From Microbacterium indicum DSM 19969 (GTDB lineage: Bacteria > Actinomycetota > Actinomycetes > Actinomycetales > Microbacteriaceae): a DNA stretch of 64,000 bases. The DNA lies in NCBI RefSeq assembly GCF_000422385.1, contig NZ_AULR01000004.1:62001-126000 (forward strand), read 5' to 3'. Shown piece by piece: positions 10,920 through 19,235 of this stretch (within the stretch, counting starts at the first letter, position 1; every line of letters begins with the position of its first letter). Both the position numbers and the translations under genes were made by a program. The notes under the pieces were generated by a model. That model saw only the letters and a list, made by a program, of their open reading frames with translations. It had not been told where the DNA came from and ran no database searches.

Positions 10920-12008
10920 TCAGCCGGGCCGCAGGGCTTCGGCCCACTTCACGCGCTGGCCCATCCGCAGGAGCGAGTTCTCGTAGATCTTCGCCGCGAG
11001 CCCGAGGACGACGGCGACGGTCGCGAACGCGATCACGAGCGCGACGAGCGGCTCCCACCACGCGGCCTCGTGGAAGTAGAGGCGGATCGGCATCGACACG
11101 GGCGCCGAGAACGGGATGTACGACAGGACGCTCATCACGGTCGGGTTCGTGTTGAAGAAGATCACGAGCATGTACGGGATCATCACGATGTACATCACGG
11201 GGGTGATCGACTGGTTGATGTCCTCCTGCCGCGACACGAGGGATCCCGTCGCCGCGAACAGCGTCGAGATCAGCAGGAAGCCGACGAGGAAGAACACCGC
11301 GAACCAGAGGAGCGGGGCGCTCAGGGACCGGAGGATGTCCGTCTGGCCCGTCGCCACGAGCCCGATCGCGAGCGCGATGACGATGAGGACGATCTGGCCG
11401 ACCGCGAGGATCGTGTTGCCGAGCACCTTGCCCGCGAGCAGCGCCCGAGCGGGGATCGCGGTGATGAGGATCTCGACGACGCGCGTCGCCTTCTCCTCGA
11501 CGACGCTCGTGGCGACGGGGAGGGCGAACGTCATCGCCGACATCATGAAGACCAGCGCGAACGCGAGGCTCATGATGTACCGCAGCGGCGTGAAGCCGCC
11601 CTCGGGATCGAGGAGCTCGACGGTCGGCGCCTGCGAGAGCAGGGCGATCAGGACGTCGGGAGCCTCGGTGTCGGCGATCACGGTGAGGCCCGTCGGCGAC
11701 TGGTCGTCGGCGATGACGGCGGCGTCGACGTCGCCCTGCTCGACGAGGGCCGTCGCGTCGGCGCGGGTCTCGGCGGGGGTGATCTCGATGCCCTCCGCTC
11801 CCTCGAGCTGGGCGGCGACCGACCCGCTCGCCGCGACGGTCGTCGTCGTCTCGCGGTTCAACAGGACGTTGCTGACGATCATGCCGACGACGATGAGTGC
11901 GAGGATCATCGCCGTCGTGATGATGAACGGCTTGCTGCGCAGGCGGGTCGAGACCTCGCGCTCGGCGACGAGCCACGTGGCCTGCGGGGTCGAGAGTGCC
12001 GTGGTCAT
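10920..12008 (-). CDS. ABC-2 type exporter permease (NatB-like)
   Basis: 362 residues. An N-terminal membrane segment (about 30-50) is followed by an extracytoplasmic domain of roughly 120 residues and then five or six membrane segments (about 160-345). This is the ABC2_membrane_3/NatB arrangement. ATSVVEEKATRVVEILITA is the conserved cytoplasmic helix that contacts the ATPase. Start overlaps the ATPase stop (ATGA), so the two are coupled and form one exporter. NatAB-type systems export sodium or peptides and lipids; the cargo is not evident here. Confidence 0.87.
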   Translation of the reverse strand: MTTALSTPQATWLVAEREVSTRLRSKPFIITTAMILALIVVGMIVSNVLLNRETTTTVAASGSVAAQLEGAEGIEITPAETRADATALVEQGDVDAAVIADDQSPTGLTVIADTEAPDVLIALLSQAPTVELLDPEGGFTPLRYIMSLAFALVFMMSAMTFALPVATSVVEEKATRVVEILITAIPARALLAGKVLGNTILAVGQIVLIVIALAIGLVATGQTDILRSLSAPLLWFAVFFLVGFLLISTLFAATGSLVSRQEDINQSITPVMYIVMIPYMLVIFFNTNPTVMSVLSYIPFSAPVSMPIRLYFHEAAWWEPLVALVIAFATVAVVLGLAAKIYENSLLRMGQRVKWAEALRPG

Positions 12009-12889
12009 GCGACGACCTCCTTGAAGATCTGGGCGAGCGAGGGCTGGAGCGGGGTGAAGGCGGTGACGTCGCCCTCGGCGACGGCGCGGCGCAGGACGCG
12101 GGCGGCGGTCTCGGCGTCGGCGGCGTCGAAGACGGCGCGTCCCCCGTCGAACTCGACGACGTCGACGCCCGGCTCGGCGCGCAGCCAGCCGGTGTCGCCC
12201 GAGGTCGCGAGCTCGAAGCGCGAGCCGCCGTGCTCGCGGCGCAGCTCGTCGCGCCCGCCCGCCGCGCGGACGGTGCCGCCCGCGATGATCACGAGGTCGT
12301 CGCACAGGCGCTCGACGACGTCGAGCTGATGCGACGAGAACAGGACCGCGGCGCCCGACGCCGCGCGCTCCTGCAGAACGCTCACGACGACGTCGACCGC
12401 GAGGGGATCCAGGCCGCTGAACGGCTCGTCGAGGATCAGGACGTCGGGTCCGTGGACGAGCGCCGCGGCGATCTGGGCGCGCTGCTGGTTTCCGAGCGAG
12501 AGCGACTCGATCGCGTCGCCGAGGCGCTCCGCGAGCCCGAGCTTCTCGAGGATCTCCGTCGCCCGGGCGGCGGCGTCGCGCGCCGAGAAGCCGTGCAGCC
12601 GCGCGAGATAGGTGATCTGCTCGAGGACCTTCATCTTGGGATAGAGGCCCCGCTCCTCGGGCATGTAGCCGAAGCCGCGGCGGCGGTCGGCCGTCAGGGC
12701 GGCGCCGTCGAGCAGCACCTCTCCCCCGTTGTCGGCCAGCAGGCCGAGGACGATCCGCATCGTCGTCGTCTTGCCGGCGCCGTTGCCGCCCACGAACCCC
12801 GTGAGGCGGCCGCGCTCGACGCCGAACGACACGTCGTCGAGCACCGTGCGCGCGCCGAAGCGCTTGGTGAGTCCCGTCAGTTGCAGCAT
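12005..12889 (-). CDS. ABC transporter ATP-binding protein (NatA-like)
   Basis: 294 residues. Walker A is GGNGAGKTTT (about 33-42); the signature is LSLGNQQR rather than the usual LSGGQ, as in NatA-type proteins; Walker B is VLILDEPFSGLDPLA; the H-loop is SSHQLDVVE. The C-terminal 75 residues form a DUF4162-like domain ending QPSLAQIFKEVV. The start at 12889 (MLQLTGL) is preferred over one at 12925 because TAGCGT lies 7 bases before it. The downstream permease overlaps by four bases. Confidence 0.9.
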   Translation of the reverse strand: MLQLTGLTKRFGARTVLDDVSFGVERGRLTGFVGGNGAGKTTTMRIVLGLLADNGGEVLLDGAALTADRRRGFGYMPEERGLYPKMKVLEQITYLARLHGFSARDAAARATEILEKLGLAERLGDAIESLSLGNQQRAQIAAALVHGPDVLILDEPFSGLDPLAVDVVVSVLQERAASGAAVLFSSHQLDVVERLCDDLVIIAGGTVRAAGGRDELRREHGGSRFELATSGDTGWLRAEPGVDVVEFDGGRAVFDAADAETAARVLRRAVAEGDVTAFTPLQPSLAQIFKEVVA

Positions 12890-12896
12890 GCGTCCG

Positions 12897-12902
12897 ACGC
12901 TA
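12897..12902 (-). promoter_or_regulatory. -10 hexamer of a leaderless promoter for the ABC exporter
   Basis: On the reverse strand TAGCGT lies 7 bases before the ATG at 12889, deciding between two candidate starts. Confidence 0.5.
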
Positions 12903-12999
12903 CGCACGCGCTCGCCGCGGCACATCCGTCGCGCGGGGGATCTCGTGTCCGCCGGATGAGGGATCCCTGGGACGGGATGAAATGTGACGGATCCGGGAA

Positions 13000-13051
13000 T
13001 AGCATCGGGGTGCCGGTGCTTTCATGTGAATGGAAGTCCCACCGGCACCCC
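13000..13051 (+). promoter_or_regulatory. -10 hexamer and 5'-leader hairpin before the FMN reductase gene
   Basis: TAGCAT (13000-13005) is followed by a perfect 12-bp inverted repeat (13007-13018 with 13040-13051, 21-base loop). The stem would form at the very 5' end of the mRNA, 30 bases before the start codon. It could stabilise the transcript or bind a repressor. Confidence 0.45.
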
Positions 13052-13081
13052 TCCCCATTCAGACCTCAAGGAGACACCTCC

Positions 13082-13636
13082 GTGACCAAGATCGGTTACA
13101 TCGTCGGCTCGATCGGCTCGACGTCCATCAACCGCGACCTCGCTGAGGCCCTCGTCAAGCTCGCGCCCGAGGGCGTCGAGTTCACCGAGATCGCCATCAA
13201 GGACCTCCCCTTCTTCTCGACCGACCTCGAGGTCGACCTCCCCCAGGTCGTCAGCGACTTCAAGGCCGCGATCGAGGGCGTCGACGGCGTCATCATCGCC
13301 ACGCCCGAGTACAGCCGCTCGATCCCCGGCGTCCTGAAGAACGCCATCGAGTGGTCGAACCGCCCCTACGGCCAGATGTCGTTCTCGGGCACCCCGGTCG
13401 GCGTCATCGGCGGCTCGCCGGGCGGCATCGCGACCGCCGCGGCGCAGCAGCACCTGCGCGCCGTGCTCGGCCACTCCGACGCGATCGTCATGGGTCAGCC
13501 CGAGGGCTTCATCCAGGTCACGCCCGGCCTCATCGTCGACGGCGAGATCACGAACGAGGGCACCAAGGAGTTCCTGATGGCCTACCTCGGCGCGTTCCTC
13601 GGCCTCGTCGGCCGCGTCCAGAAGGCGAACGCGTAA
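13082..13636 (+). CDS. NADPH-dependent FMN reductase family protein
   Basis: 184-residue flavodoxin-like fold. It opens TKIGYIVGSIGSTSINRDLA, where GS-x-R/S-S-x-N binds the FMN phosphate. ATPEYSRSIPGVLKNAIEW and GGSPGGIATAAAQQHLR are the family flavin-contact and substrate segments (ChrR/YieF/AzoR-like). Members reduce quinones, chromate or azo compounds and limit redox cycling. GTG start with AAGGAG 8 bases upstream. Monocistronic: its own leader, and a strong terminator after it. Confidence 0.9.
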   Translation: MTKIGYIVGSIGSTSINRDLAEALVKLAPEGVEFTEIAIKDLPFFSTDLEVDLPQVVSDFKAAIEGVDGVIIATPEYSRSIPGVLKNAIEWSNRPYGQMSFSGTPVGVIGGSPGGIATAAAQQHLRAVLGHSDAIVMGQPEGFIQVTPGLIVDGEITNEGTKEFLMAYLGAFLGLVGRVQKANA

Positions 13637-13652
13637 GCGTCACCGACTGACG

Positions 13653-13680
13653 GAGCCCCGCACCATCCGGTGCGGGGCTC
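13653..13680 (+). terminator. Intrinsic terminator after the FMN reductase gene
   Basis: A perfect 12-bp G+C-rich stem (13653-13664 with 13669-13680, loop ATCC) begins 16 bases after the stop and is followed by CTCTGCGT. Confidence 0.75.
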
Positions 13681-13701
13681 CTCTGCGTCCGGGCCGCGGC
13701 G

Positions 13702-13827
13702 TCACTCCTCGTCGGAGACCGGCCAGCCCTCTTCCTCGGCGTCGGTGAAGGGGTCGTTGGCCTGGGGGTTCTCGGCGTCGTGGTCGACGTCCTCATCGCC
13801 GGGTCCGGGCCTGCGTTCATCGGTCAT
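13702..13827 (-). CDS. Very acidic 41-residue protein
   Basis: From ATG 13827 to TGA 13702. About one third of residues are Asp or Glu, with GDEDVDHDAENPQAND in the middle and EEEGWPVSDEE at the end; no hydrophobic segment. A GGAG-like sequence precedes the ATG. Short acidic proteins of this kind are common unannotated genes in Microbacteriaceae, but I cannot name a function. It is convergent with the FMN reductase and divergent from the histidine kinase. Confidence 0.55.
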   Translation of the reverse strand: MTDERRPGPGDEDVDHDAENPQANDPFTDAEEEGWPVSDEE

Positions 13828-14016
13828 TGCGGCTCCCTCCGTCAGGTGACTCCAGGATCCCGCTCCCGCCCGCCCGCCACAAGCCCCGCCCGCCCCGCCG
13901 CCCCCGGCGCAGGACGACGGCGGATTCGGCCGGTGGGGGCCGGGGGCCGGCGTGTCGCGGGGGATCCCGACCTTTCCGCCGTAGTCGTGCCTCGGGAGGG
14001 CCGGGTCCGCCGCGCG

Positions 14017-14050
14017 GGGGAGGCGGCCGGCCGCCGCCTCCCCATAGGTT
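14017..14050 (+). promoter_or_regulatory. Hairpin abutting a leaderless -10 before the sensor kinase
   Basis: A perfect 11-bp inverted repeat (14017-14027 with 14033-14043) ends one base before TAGGTT (14045-14050), which is 7 bases from the kinase ATG. The palindrome occupies the -35/-10 spacer, where a repressor or the cognate response regulator could act. Confidence 0.5.
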
Positions 14051-14057
14051 GGTGGGC

Positions 14058-15311
14058 ATGACGGTGACAGAGGCCGCTCCCCTGCGATACCTGCGCGCGG
14101 CGCCGACCCCCCGCCAGCTGCGTGCCGACCTGTGGCTCGCGCTCGCGCTCTTCGCCGCCGCCGTCGTGTGCGCGATCCTGCAGGAGGTCGCGAACTACGG
14201 TTTCCGCGACTCCAACCTCGCGGGCATGTTCGTCACGGCGGCCTGCACCGCGCTCCCGCTCGCGCTGCGCCGCCGCGCCCCCATCGTCGTCGCCCTCGTG
14301 ACGAACATCGCCTACGTCATCGGCGCCGAGCTCGGCGCGGTCGAGCTGTACGTCAGCCAGGTGATGCTGTTCCTCTCGATCTACACGATCGGCGCGTGGG
14401 TGACCGACCGGACCCTCGCGATGCGGGTGCGCGTGCTGATCATCGGAGCGATGTTCGTGTGGCTCGCGATCTCGACGTTCCGCAGCGCGACGGAGCCGAT
14501 CCCCGACGAGTGGGCCGACTTCCCCGGCGCCTTCACCCCCATGCTCGCGACGTGGTTCCTCACCTGGCTCACGAACATGGCGTACTTCGGCGCCGCCTAC
14601 TATGCGGGGAATCGGGCCTACAGCTCGGCGCTCGACGCGCAGGCGCTCGCGGATCGCACGCGCGAGCTCGAGGGGCAGCAGGAGCTCGCCGCGGCGCAAG
14701 CCGTCGCCCTCGACCGCGTGCGGATCGCGCGCGAGCTGCACGACGTCGTCGCCCACCACGTCTCGACGATGGGAGTGCAGGCGGGGGCCGCGCGGGCGGT
14801 CGTCGACGCGAACCCCGAGGGCGCGAAGCAGGCGCTCCTCGTCGTCGAGGACTCGGCGCGCGAGGCGATCGGCGAGATGCGGCGCCTGCTCGACACGCTG
14901 CGGGCGGGGGACGACGCCGAGGAGCCCCCGTCGACCGTAGGGCTCGAGTCGCTCGATCCGCTTGCGCGGTCGGTCACCGCCGTGGGCGTCCCGACCTCGC
15001 TGAGGATCATCGGGGATCCGCGCCCCGTTCCGGCCTTCGCGCAGGTGAACCTCTACCGGATCGCGCAGGAGGCGCTCACGAACGCCCGCCGCCACGGCGG
15101 CCCCGACGTCACGGCCGACGTGCGCCTGCGCTATCTCGACGGCGCCGTCGAGCTCGAGGTCGCGAACACGGGCCGCGTCGCTCTCTCCTCGCGCACGGGA
15201 CTCGGCACGATCGGGATGCGCGAGAGGGCGACCGCGATGGGAGGATCGGTCGAGATCGGGCCGCGCACGCGCGGCGGCTATCTCGTGAGGGTGAGGGTTC
15301 CGCTGACATGA
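14058..15311 (+). CDS. Two-component sensor histidine kinase (NarL-partner type)
   Basis: 417 residues. Five or six N-terminal membrane segments (about 25-195) are followed by a short coiled coil and a HisKA_3 dimerisation helix with the phospho-accepting histidine in ARELHDVVAHHVSTMG (about 225-240). The ATPase domain carries NLYRIAQEALTNARRHG (N-box) and GLGTIGMRERATAMGG (G-box). The stimulus is unknown; the sensing region is almost all membrane. It overlaps the response regulator gene by four bases (ATGA). Confidence 0.92.
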   Translation: MTVTEAAPLRYLRAAPTPRQLRADLWLALALFAAAVVCAILQEVANYGFRDSNLAGMFVTAACTALPLALRRRAPIVVALVTNIAYVIGAELGAVELYVSQVMLFLSIYTIGAWVTDRTLAMRVRVLIIGAMFVWLAISTFRSATEPIPDEWADFPGAFTPMLATWFLTWLTNMAYFGAAYYAGNRAYSSALDAQALADRTRELEGQQELAAAQAVALDRVRIARELHDVVAHHVSTMGVQAGAARAVVDANPEGAKQALLVVEDSAREAIGEMRRLLDTLRAGDDAEEPPSTVGLESLDPLARSVTAVGVPTSLRIIGDPRPVPAFAQVNLYRIAQEALTNARRHGGPDVTADVRLRYLDGAVELEVANTGRVALSSRTGLGTIGMRERATAMGGSVEIGPRTRGGYLVRVRVPLT

Positions 15312-15934
15312 CGACCGTGCTCCTCGTCGACGACCACGCGACGATGCGCGCCGGCTTCCGGATGATCCTCGAGGCCGCGGGCGTCGAGATCGCGGGGGAG
15401 GCCGCGACGGGCCGCGAGGCCGTCGAGCGGGCCGCCGCGCTGCGCCCGGACGTCGTGTTCATGGACGTGCAGATGCCCGACATGGACGGGATCGAGGCCA
15501 CGCGGCGGATCGTCGCGGCGGGATCCTGCGCGAGCGTCGTGATCGTCACGACCTTCGACCGCGACGACTACCTCTTCGCGGCCCTCGACGCGGGCGCGAG
15601 CGGGTTCCTGCTGAAGAACGCGGGGCCCGAGGAGCTCGTCAGCGCGGCGCGGGTCGCGGCGTCGGGAGACGCACTCCTGGCGCCCGAGGTGACGAGGCGC
15701 GTGATCGAGCGGAATCATATTCCGCAAGAGGAATCTGACGCGGATCTCACGGAGCGCGAGGCGGAGGTCCTGCGCCTCCTCGCGTCGGCGATGAGCAACG
15801 GAGAGATCGCCCGGGAGCTCTTCATCGGCGAGGCGACGGTCAAGACGCACGTCTCGAACATCCTGCAGAAGACGGCCACGCGCGACCGCGTCGCGGCCGT
15901 CGTATGGGCGCACCGCCACGGGTTCGCGGCGTAG
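15308..15934 (+). CDS. NarL/LuxR-family response regulator
   Basis: 208 residues. The receiver domain has DDH near the start, the phospho-acceptor Asp in VVFMDVQMPDMDG (about residue 54) and Lys in FLLKNAGPEEL. The C-terminal LuxR helix-turn-helix is LTEREAEVLRLLASAMSNGE to VKTHVSNIL (about 145-200). Partner of the overlapping kinase. No binding targets are evident except possibly the palindrome before the kinase gene. Confidence 0.92.
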   Translation: MTTVLLVDDHATMRAGFRMILEAAGVEIAGEAATGREAVERAAALRPDVVFMDVQMPDMDGIEATRRIVAAGSCASVVIVTTFDRDDYLFAALDAGASGFLLKNAGPEELVSAARVAASGDALLAPEVTRRVIERNHIPQEESDADLTEREAEVLRLLASAMSNGEIARELFIGEATVKTHVSNILQKTATRDRVAAVVWAHRHGFAA

Positions 15935-15940
15935 CGGCGC

Positions 15941-16783
15941 TCAGCCGAAGATCATCGGCAGGTCGTCGTCCTCGTCGTCCGAGAGGTCGAGGTCGACCAT
16001 CACGGGCACGTGGTCGCTCGGGTGCTCGCCCTTGCGCTCGTCGCGCTCGATCGACGCGCCCTCGACGGCGTCGGCGAAGGCGCGGGATCCGAGGACGAAG
16101 TCGATGCGCAGGCCCTCGTCGCGCGGGAACCGGAGCTGCTTGTAGTCCCAGAAGGTGTACCCCGACGGGACGAGGGGGCGCACGACGTCGCGCAGGCCGC
16201 CGTCGAGGAACGCCTGGAACGCGGCGCGCTCGGCGGGGGAGACGTGCGTCGTGACGCCCTCGACGATCGAGGGATCCCCGACGTCCTCGGGCGTCGGCGC
16301 GATGTTGAAGTCGCCTGTGAGCGCGAGGGGCAGCTGCGGGTCGGCGGCGAGGGCGTCCTCGACGTACCGGCGCAGCGCCTCGAGGAAGCGCAGCTTGTAG
16401 GCGTAGTGCGGATCCTCGAGGCCGCGGCCGTTGGGGACGTAGAGGCTCCAGAGCCGGACGCCCTCGACGAGCGCCGAGATCGCGCGCGCCTCGAGGGGCG
16501 CGTCGTCGCCTTCATACCCCTTCTGGAATCCGGGCATTCCCGGGAAGGAATACTCGACGTCCTCCATCGGGAGGCGGCTCGCGATCGCGACCCCGTTCCA
16601 CTGGTTCAGCCCGTGCGCCTCGACCGTGTAGCCGGCGCGCTCGAACGCCTCGTAGGGGAACTGCATCGGCTTGCACTTGATCTCCTGCATGAGCAGGACG
16701 TCGACGTCGGCGCGCTCGAGGAATCCCACGACCCTGTCGACTCGAGCGCGAACGGAGTTGACGTTCCAGGTGGCGATCCGCAT
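15941..16783 (-). CDS. xthA: Exodeoxyribonuclease III
   Basis: 280 residues of the EEP endonuclease/exonuclease fold. MRIATWNVNSVRARVDRV begins the protein; LLMQEIKC supplies the metal-binding Glu; WNGVAIASRL, TGDFNIAPTPEDVGDP and SDHVPVMVDL give the catalytic Asp, Asn and His. It cleaves at abasic sites and removes 3' blocking groups in base-excision repair. The tail is acidic (DLSDDEDDDLP). On the reverse strand TAGGCT lies 7 bases upstream of the ATG, a leaderless arrangement divergent from pyrE. Confidence 0.93.
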   Translation of the reverse strand: MRIATWNVNSVRARVDRVVGFLERADVDVLLMQEIKCKPMQFPYEAFERAGYTVEAHGLNQWNGVAIASRLPMEDVEYSFPGMPGFQKGYEGDDAPLEARAISALVEGVRLWSLYVPNGRGLEDPHYAYKLRFLEALRRYVEDALAADPQLPLALTGDFNIAPTPEDVGDPSIVEGVTTHVSPAERAAFQAFLDGGLRDVVRPLVPSGYTFWDYKQLRFPRDEGLRIDFVLGSRAFADAVEGASIERDERKGEHPSDHVPVMVDLDLSDDEDDDLPMIFG

Positions 16784-16790
16784 GCCGACA

Positions 16791-16816
16791 AGCCTACGAG
16801 CCGCCGTCTCTAGACT
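16791..16816. promoter_or_regulatory. Divergent leaderless promoters of xthA and pyrE
   Basis: TAGGCT on the reverse strand (16796-16791) is 7 bases from the xthA start, and TAGACT on the forward strand (16811-16816) is 7 bases from the pyrE ATG. The whole intergenic region is 40 bases. Confidence 0.6.
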
Positions 16817-16823
16817 GGATCCC

Positions 16824-17399
16824 ATGGCCACCGCATCCACGCCCGCGCTCGAAGCCGACCGTCAGAAGCTCATCCAGCTGATCAGCGACGAGGCGGTGTT
16901 CCACGGCGACTTCACGCTGTCGAGCGGCAAGAAGGCCAGCTACTACGTCGACATGCGCAAGCTCACGCTCGATCACCGCGCCGCCCCCGCGATCGGGCGC
17001 CTCGTGATCGACCTGATCCGCGACTACGACGTCGACGCGGTCGGCGGCCTGACCCTCGGGGCCGACCCCATCGCGAACGCCGTCATGCACGCGTCGGCGG
17101 CGACCGATCACCCCATCGACGCGTTCGTCGTGCGCAAGGAGCCGAAGGACCACGGCCGCGGCCGCCAGATCGAGGGCGCCGAGGTCGCGGGCAAGCGCGT
17201 CGTGGTCGTCGAGGACACGTCGACGACGGGCCAGTCTCCGCTGAAGGCCGTCGCGGCCCTGCGCAAGGCGGGCGCCGAGGTCGTCGCGGTCGCGACGATC
17301 GTCGACCGCAAGACGGGCGCGCAGGCCGCGATCGAGGCCGAGGGGCTCGAGTGGCGCGCCGCGATCGACCTCGACGACCTGGGCCTCACCGCCCAGTAG
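16824..17399 (+). CDS. pyrE: Orotate phosphoribosyltransferase
   Basis: 191 residues. Converts orotate and PRPP to OMP in de novo pyrimidine synthesis. FTLSSGKKASYYVDMRK near residue 33 and the PRPP-binding loop VVVVEDTSTTGQSPLKA (about 125-140) are diagnostic, with the flexible KEPKDHGRGRQIEG catalytic loop between. It stands alone, away from other pyr genes in this window. The stop codon TAG doubles as the first bases of the next gene's -10 hexamer. Confidence 0.94.
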   Translation: MATASTPALEADRQKLIQLISDEAVFHGDFTLSSGKKASYYVDMRKLTLDHRAAPAIGRLVIDLIRDYDVDAVGGLTLGADPIANAVMHASAATDHPIDAFVVRKEPKDHGRGRQIEGAEVAGKRVVVVEDTSTTGQSPLKAVAALRKAGAEVVAVATIVDRKTGAQAAIEAEGLEWRAAIDLDDLGLTAQ

Positions 17400-17402
17400 C
17401 CT
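17397..17402 (+). promoter_or_regulatory. -10 hexamer of a leaderless promoter, overlapping the pyrE stop
   Basis: TAGCCT starts with the TAG stop of pyrE and ends 7 bases before the ATG at 17410, so the ROK kinase can be transcribed separately. Confidence 0.5.
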
Positions 17403-17409
17403 TCCGAGC

Positions 17410-18312
17410 ATGACCCACACAGCCCTCGCGATCGACCTCGGCGGCACCAAGATCGAGGCGGGGCTGGTCGACGACCGCGGCGAGGTCGTGGCGGCCTCGC
17501 GCAACAGGCGCCCTACGGGCCCTGATGTCACGCCCGACGGCCTCAGCGCCGCGGTCAGCGCCGTCGTCGCGCACGCCCTCGACCACCTGCCGGCCAGCGC
17601 CGAGTTCGCGGGCGCGGGGATCGGATCCGCGGGCCCCATCGACCTCGTCGCGGGCACGATCGCGCCCGTCAACATGCCGGGCGTGCACGGCTTCGGCCTC
17701 GTGGAGGCGGTGCGCGACGCCGTCATCGCGGGAACGGGCTGGGCCGAGGTCGACGTCTCGATGCGCCACGACGGGGGAGCGCTCGCGCTCGCCGAGGCCT
17801 GGCTGGGCGTCGCCGCCGACGCGCGCGCGTCGCTCAGCATGGTCGTCTCGACGGGGATCGGCGCGGGGATCGTCGTGGCGGGCCGCCCGATCGGCGGCGC
17901 GACGGGCAACGCGGGGCACCTCGGGCAGACCCATGCCGACGAGCTGACGCTCGAGGAGATCGCGTCGGGCCCGTCGAGCGTCCGCTGGGCGCAGCTCGCC
18001 GGCTGGCGGGGGACGACGGGGGAGCAGCTCTCCGAGGACGCGCGCCGCGGCGACCGGATCGCCCGCGACGCCGTCGTCCGCTCGGCCACCGCCGTGGGCC
18101 GCGCGCTCGCCGACGCCTCCACGCTGCTCGACCTCGAGGTCGTCGCGATCTCGGGCGGGTTCTCGTTCGTCAGCGACGACTACGTCGACCTCGTGGGCCG
18201 CGCGCTCGCCGACTGGGCCGTGCTGCCGTACGCCCGCCGCACGCGCGTCGTCCGCAGCGGGCTCGGCCCCGACGGCCCCCTCGTGGGCGCCGCGAAGCTC
18301 GCCCTCGGCTGA
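17410..18312 (+). CDS. ROK-family sugar kinase without the zinc-binding motif
   Basis: 300 residues. N-terminal phosphate-1 loop is AIDLGGTKIEAGLVD, and GIGSAGPIDLVAGTI follows. The region that normally holds the catalytic Asp reads MRHDGGALALAEAWLG. VVSTGIGAGIVVAGRPIGGA is the phosphate-2 loop. The cysteine-rich CxCGxxGCxE zinc site found after this loop in most ROK kinases and repressors is absent; the stretch reads GHLGQTHADELTLEEIASG. No HTH is present, so it is an enzyme rather than a NagC-like repressor. Substrate is probably a hexose or amino sugar but this cannot be fixed. Confidence 0.82.
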   Translation: MTHTALAIDLGGTKIEAGLVDDRGEVVAASRNRRPTGPDVTPDGLSAAVSAVVAHALDHLPASAEFAGAGIGSAGPIDLVAGTIAPVNMPGVHGFGLVEAVRDAVIAGTGWAEVDVSMRHDGGALALAEAWLGVAADARASLSMVVSTGIGAGIVVAGRPIGGATGNAGHLGQTHADELTLEEIASGPSSVRWAQLAGWRGTTGEQLSEDARRGDRIARDAVVRSATAVGRALADASTLLDLEVVAISGGFSFVSDDYVDLVGRALADWAVLPYARRTRVVRSGLGPDGPLVGAAKLALG

Positions 18313-18450
18313 TCAGCGGCGCGGACCGAATCCGTCGTCGTCGTCACGCCATCCGCCCTTGAAGAGGCGCACGATCGCGCGGATCCCCATCACCAGGGCC
18401 GCCGCCGCGCAGAGGGCGGCGACGGGGAGCCAGAGCTCCTGGCCGACCAT
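18313..18450 (-). CDS. Small single-pass membrane protein (45 residues)
   Basis: MVGQELWLPVAALCAAAALV forms one hydrophobic segment, followed by a basic stretch (RAIVRLFKGGWR) and an acidic/basic tail DDDDGFGPRR. The ATG overlaps the TGA of the HAD phosphatase gene by one base (TGATG), so it is translationally coupled to it. Function unknown. It is convergent with the ROK kinase. Confidence 0.6.
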   Translation of the reverse strand: MVGQELWLPVAALCAAAALVMGIRAIVRLFKGGWRDDDDGFGPRR

Positions 18451-19229
18451 CAGGACTCGTCGAGCATGTCGGTGACCGAGGCGAGGACCTCGGTCGGCCG
18501 GAACGGGTAGCGGTCGATCTCGGCCGGGTCGCTGATCCCCGTCATGACGAGGACGGTGTGCAGACCGGCCTCGATGCCCGCGACGATGTCGGTGTCCATG
18601 CGGTCGCCGATCATGCCGGTCTTCTCGCTGTGCGCGCCGATGCGGTTGAGCGCCGAGCGGAACATCATCGGGTTGGGCTTGCCGACGATGTAGGGCTCCT
18701 TGCCCGTCGCCTTCGTGATGAGGGCGTTGATCGCGCCCGTCGCCGGCAGGACGCCCTCGGACGACGGGCCCGTCGCGTCGGGGTTCGTGGAGATGAACCG
18801 CGCCCCGCCGTTGATGAGCCGGATCGCCTTCGTGATCGCCTCGAACGAGTAGTTGCGCGTCTCGCCGATCACGACGTACTCGGGCGCCGTCTCGGTCATG
18901 ATGAACCCGGCCTCGTGCATGGCCGTGAGGATCCCCGCCTCGCCGACGACGAAGGCCGTGCCCCCGGGTGACTGCGACTTGAGGAACGCCGCGGTCGCGA
19001 GCGCCGAGGTCCAGATGCAGTCCTCGGGCACCTCGATCCCGCTCGCGCGCAGACGCGCCGAGAGGTCGCGCGGGGTGAAGATCGAGTTGTTCGTGAGTAC
19101 GAGGAACGGCGTGCCGTTCTCGCGCCACTTCGTCAGCAGCTCGGGCGCTCCCGGGATGGCCTTGTTCTCATGGACGAGCACTCCGTCCATGTCGGTCAGC
19201 CAGCATTCGATGTCCTTGTGGCTCGTCAC
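18450..19229 (-). CDS. HAD-IIA family phosphatase (NagD-like)
   Basis: 259 residues. HAD motif I is DMDGVLVHENKAIPGA, with two Asp; motif II is LTNNSIFTPRDL; the Lys of motif III is in GKPNPMMFRSAL; motif IV is IGDRMDTDIVAGIEAG. These are the NagD/AraL/4-nitrophenylphosphatase signatures, so it probably dephosphorylates sugar phosphates or nucleotides. A start at 19247 is possible, but TACGCT lies 6 bases before GTG 19229, which I therefore chose. It is divergent from the dehydrogenase at 19295. Confidence 0.87.
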   Translation of the reverse strand: MTSHKDIECWLTDMDGVLVHENKAIPGAPELLTKWRENGTPFLVLTNNSIFTPRDLSARLRASGIEVPEDCIWTSALATAAFLKSQSPGGTAFVVGEAGILTAMHEAGFIMTETAPEYVVIGETRNYSFEAITKAIRLINGGARFISTNPDATGPSSEGVLPATGAINALITKATGKEPYIVGKPNPMMFRSALNRIGAHSEKTGMIGDRMDTDIVAGIEAGLHTVLVMTGISDPAEIDRYPFRPTEVLASVTDMLDES

Positions 19230-19235
19230 GTGGCC

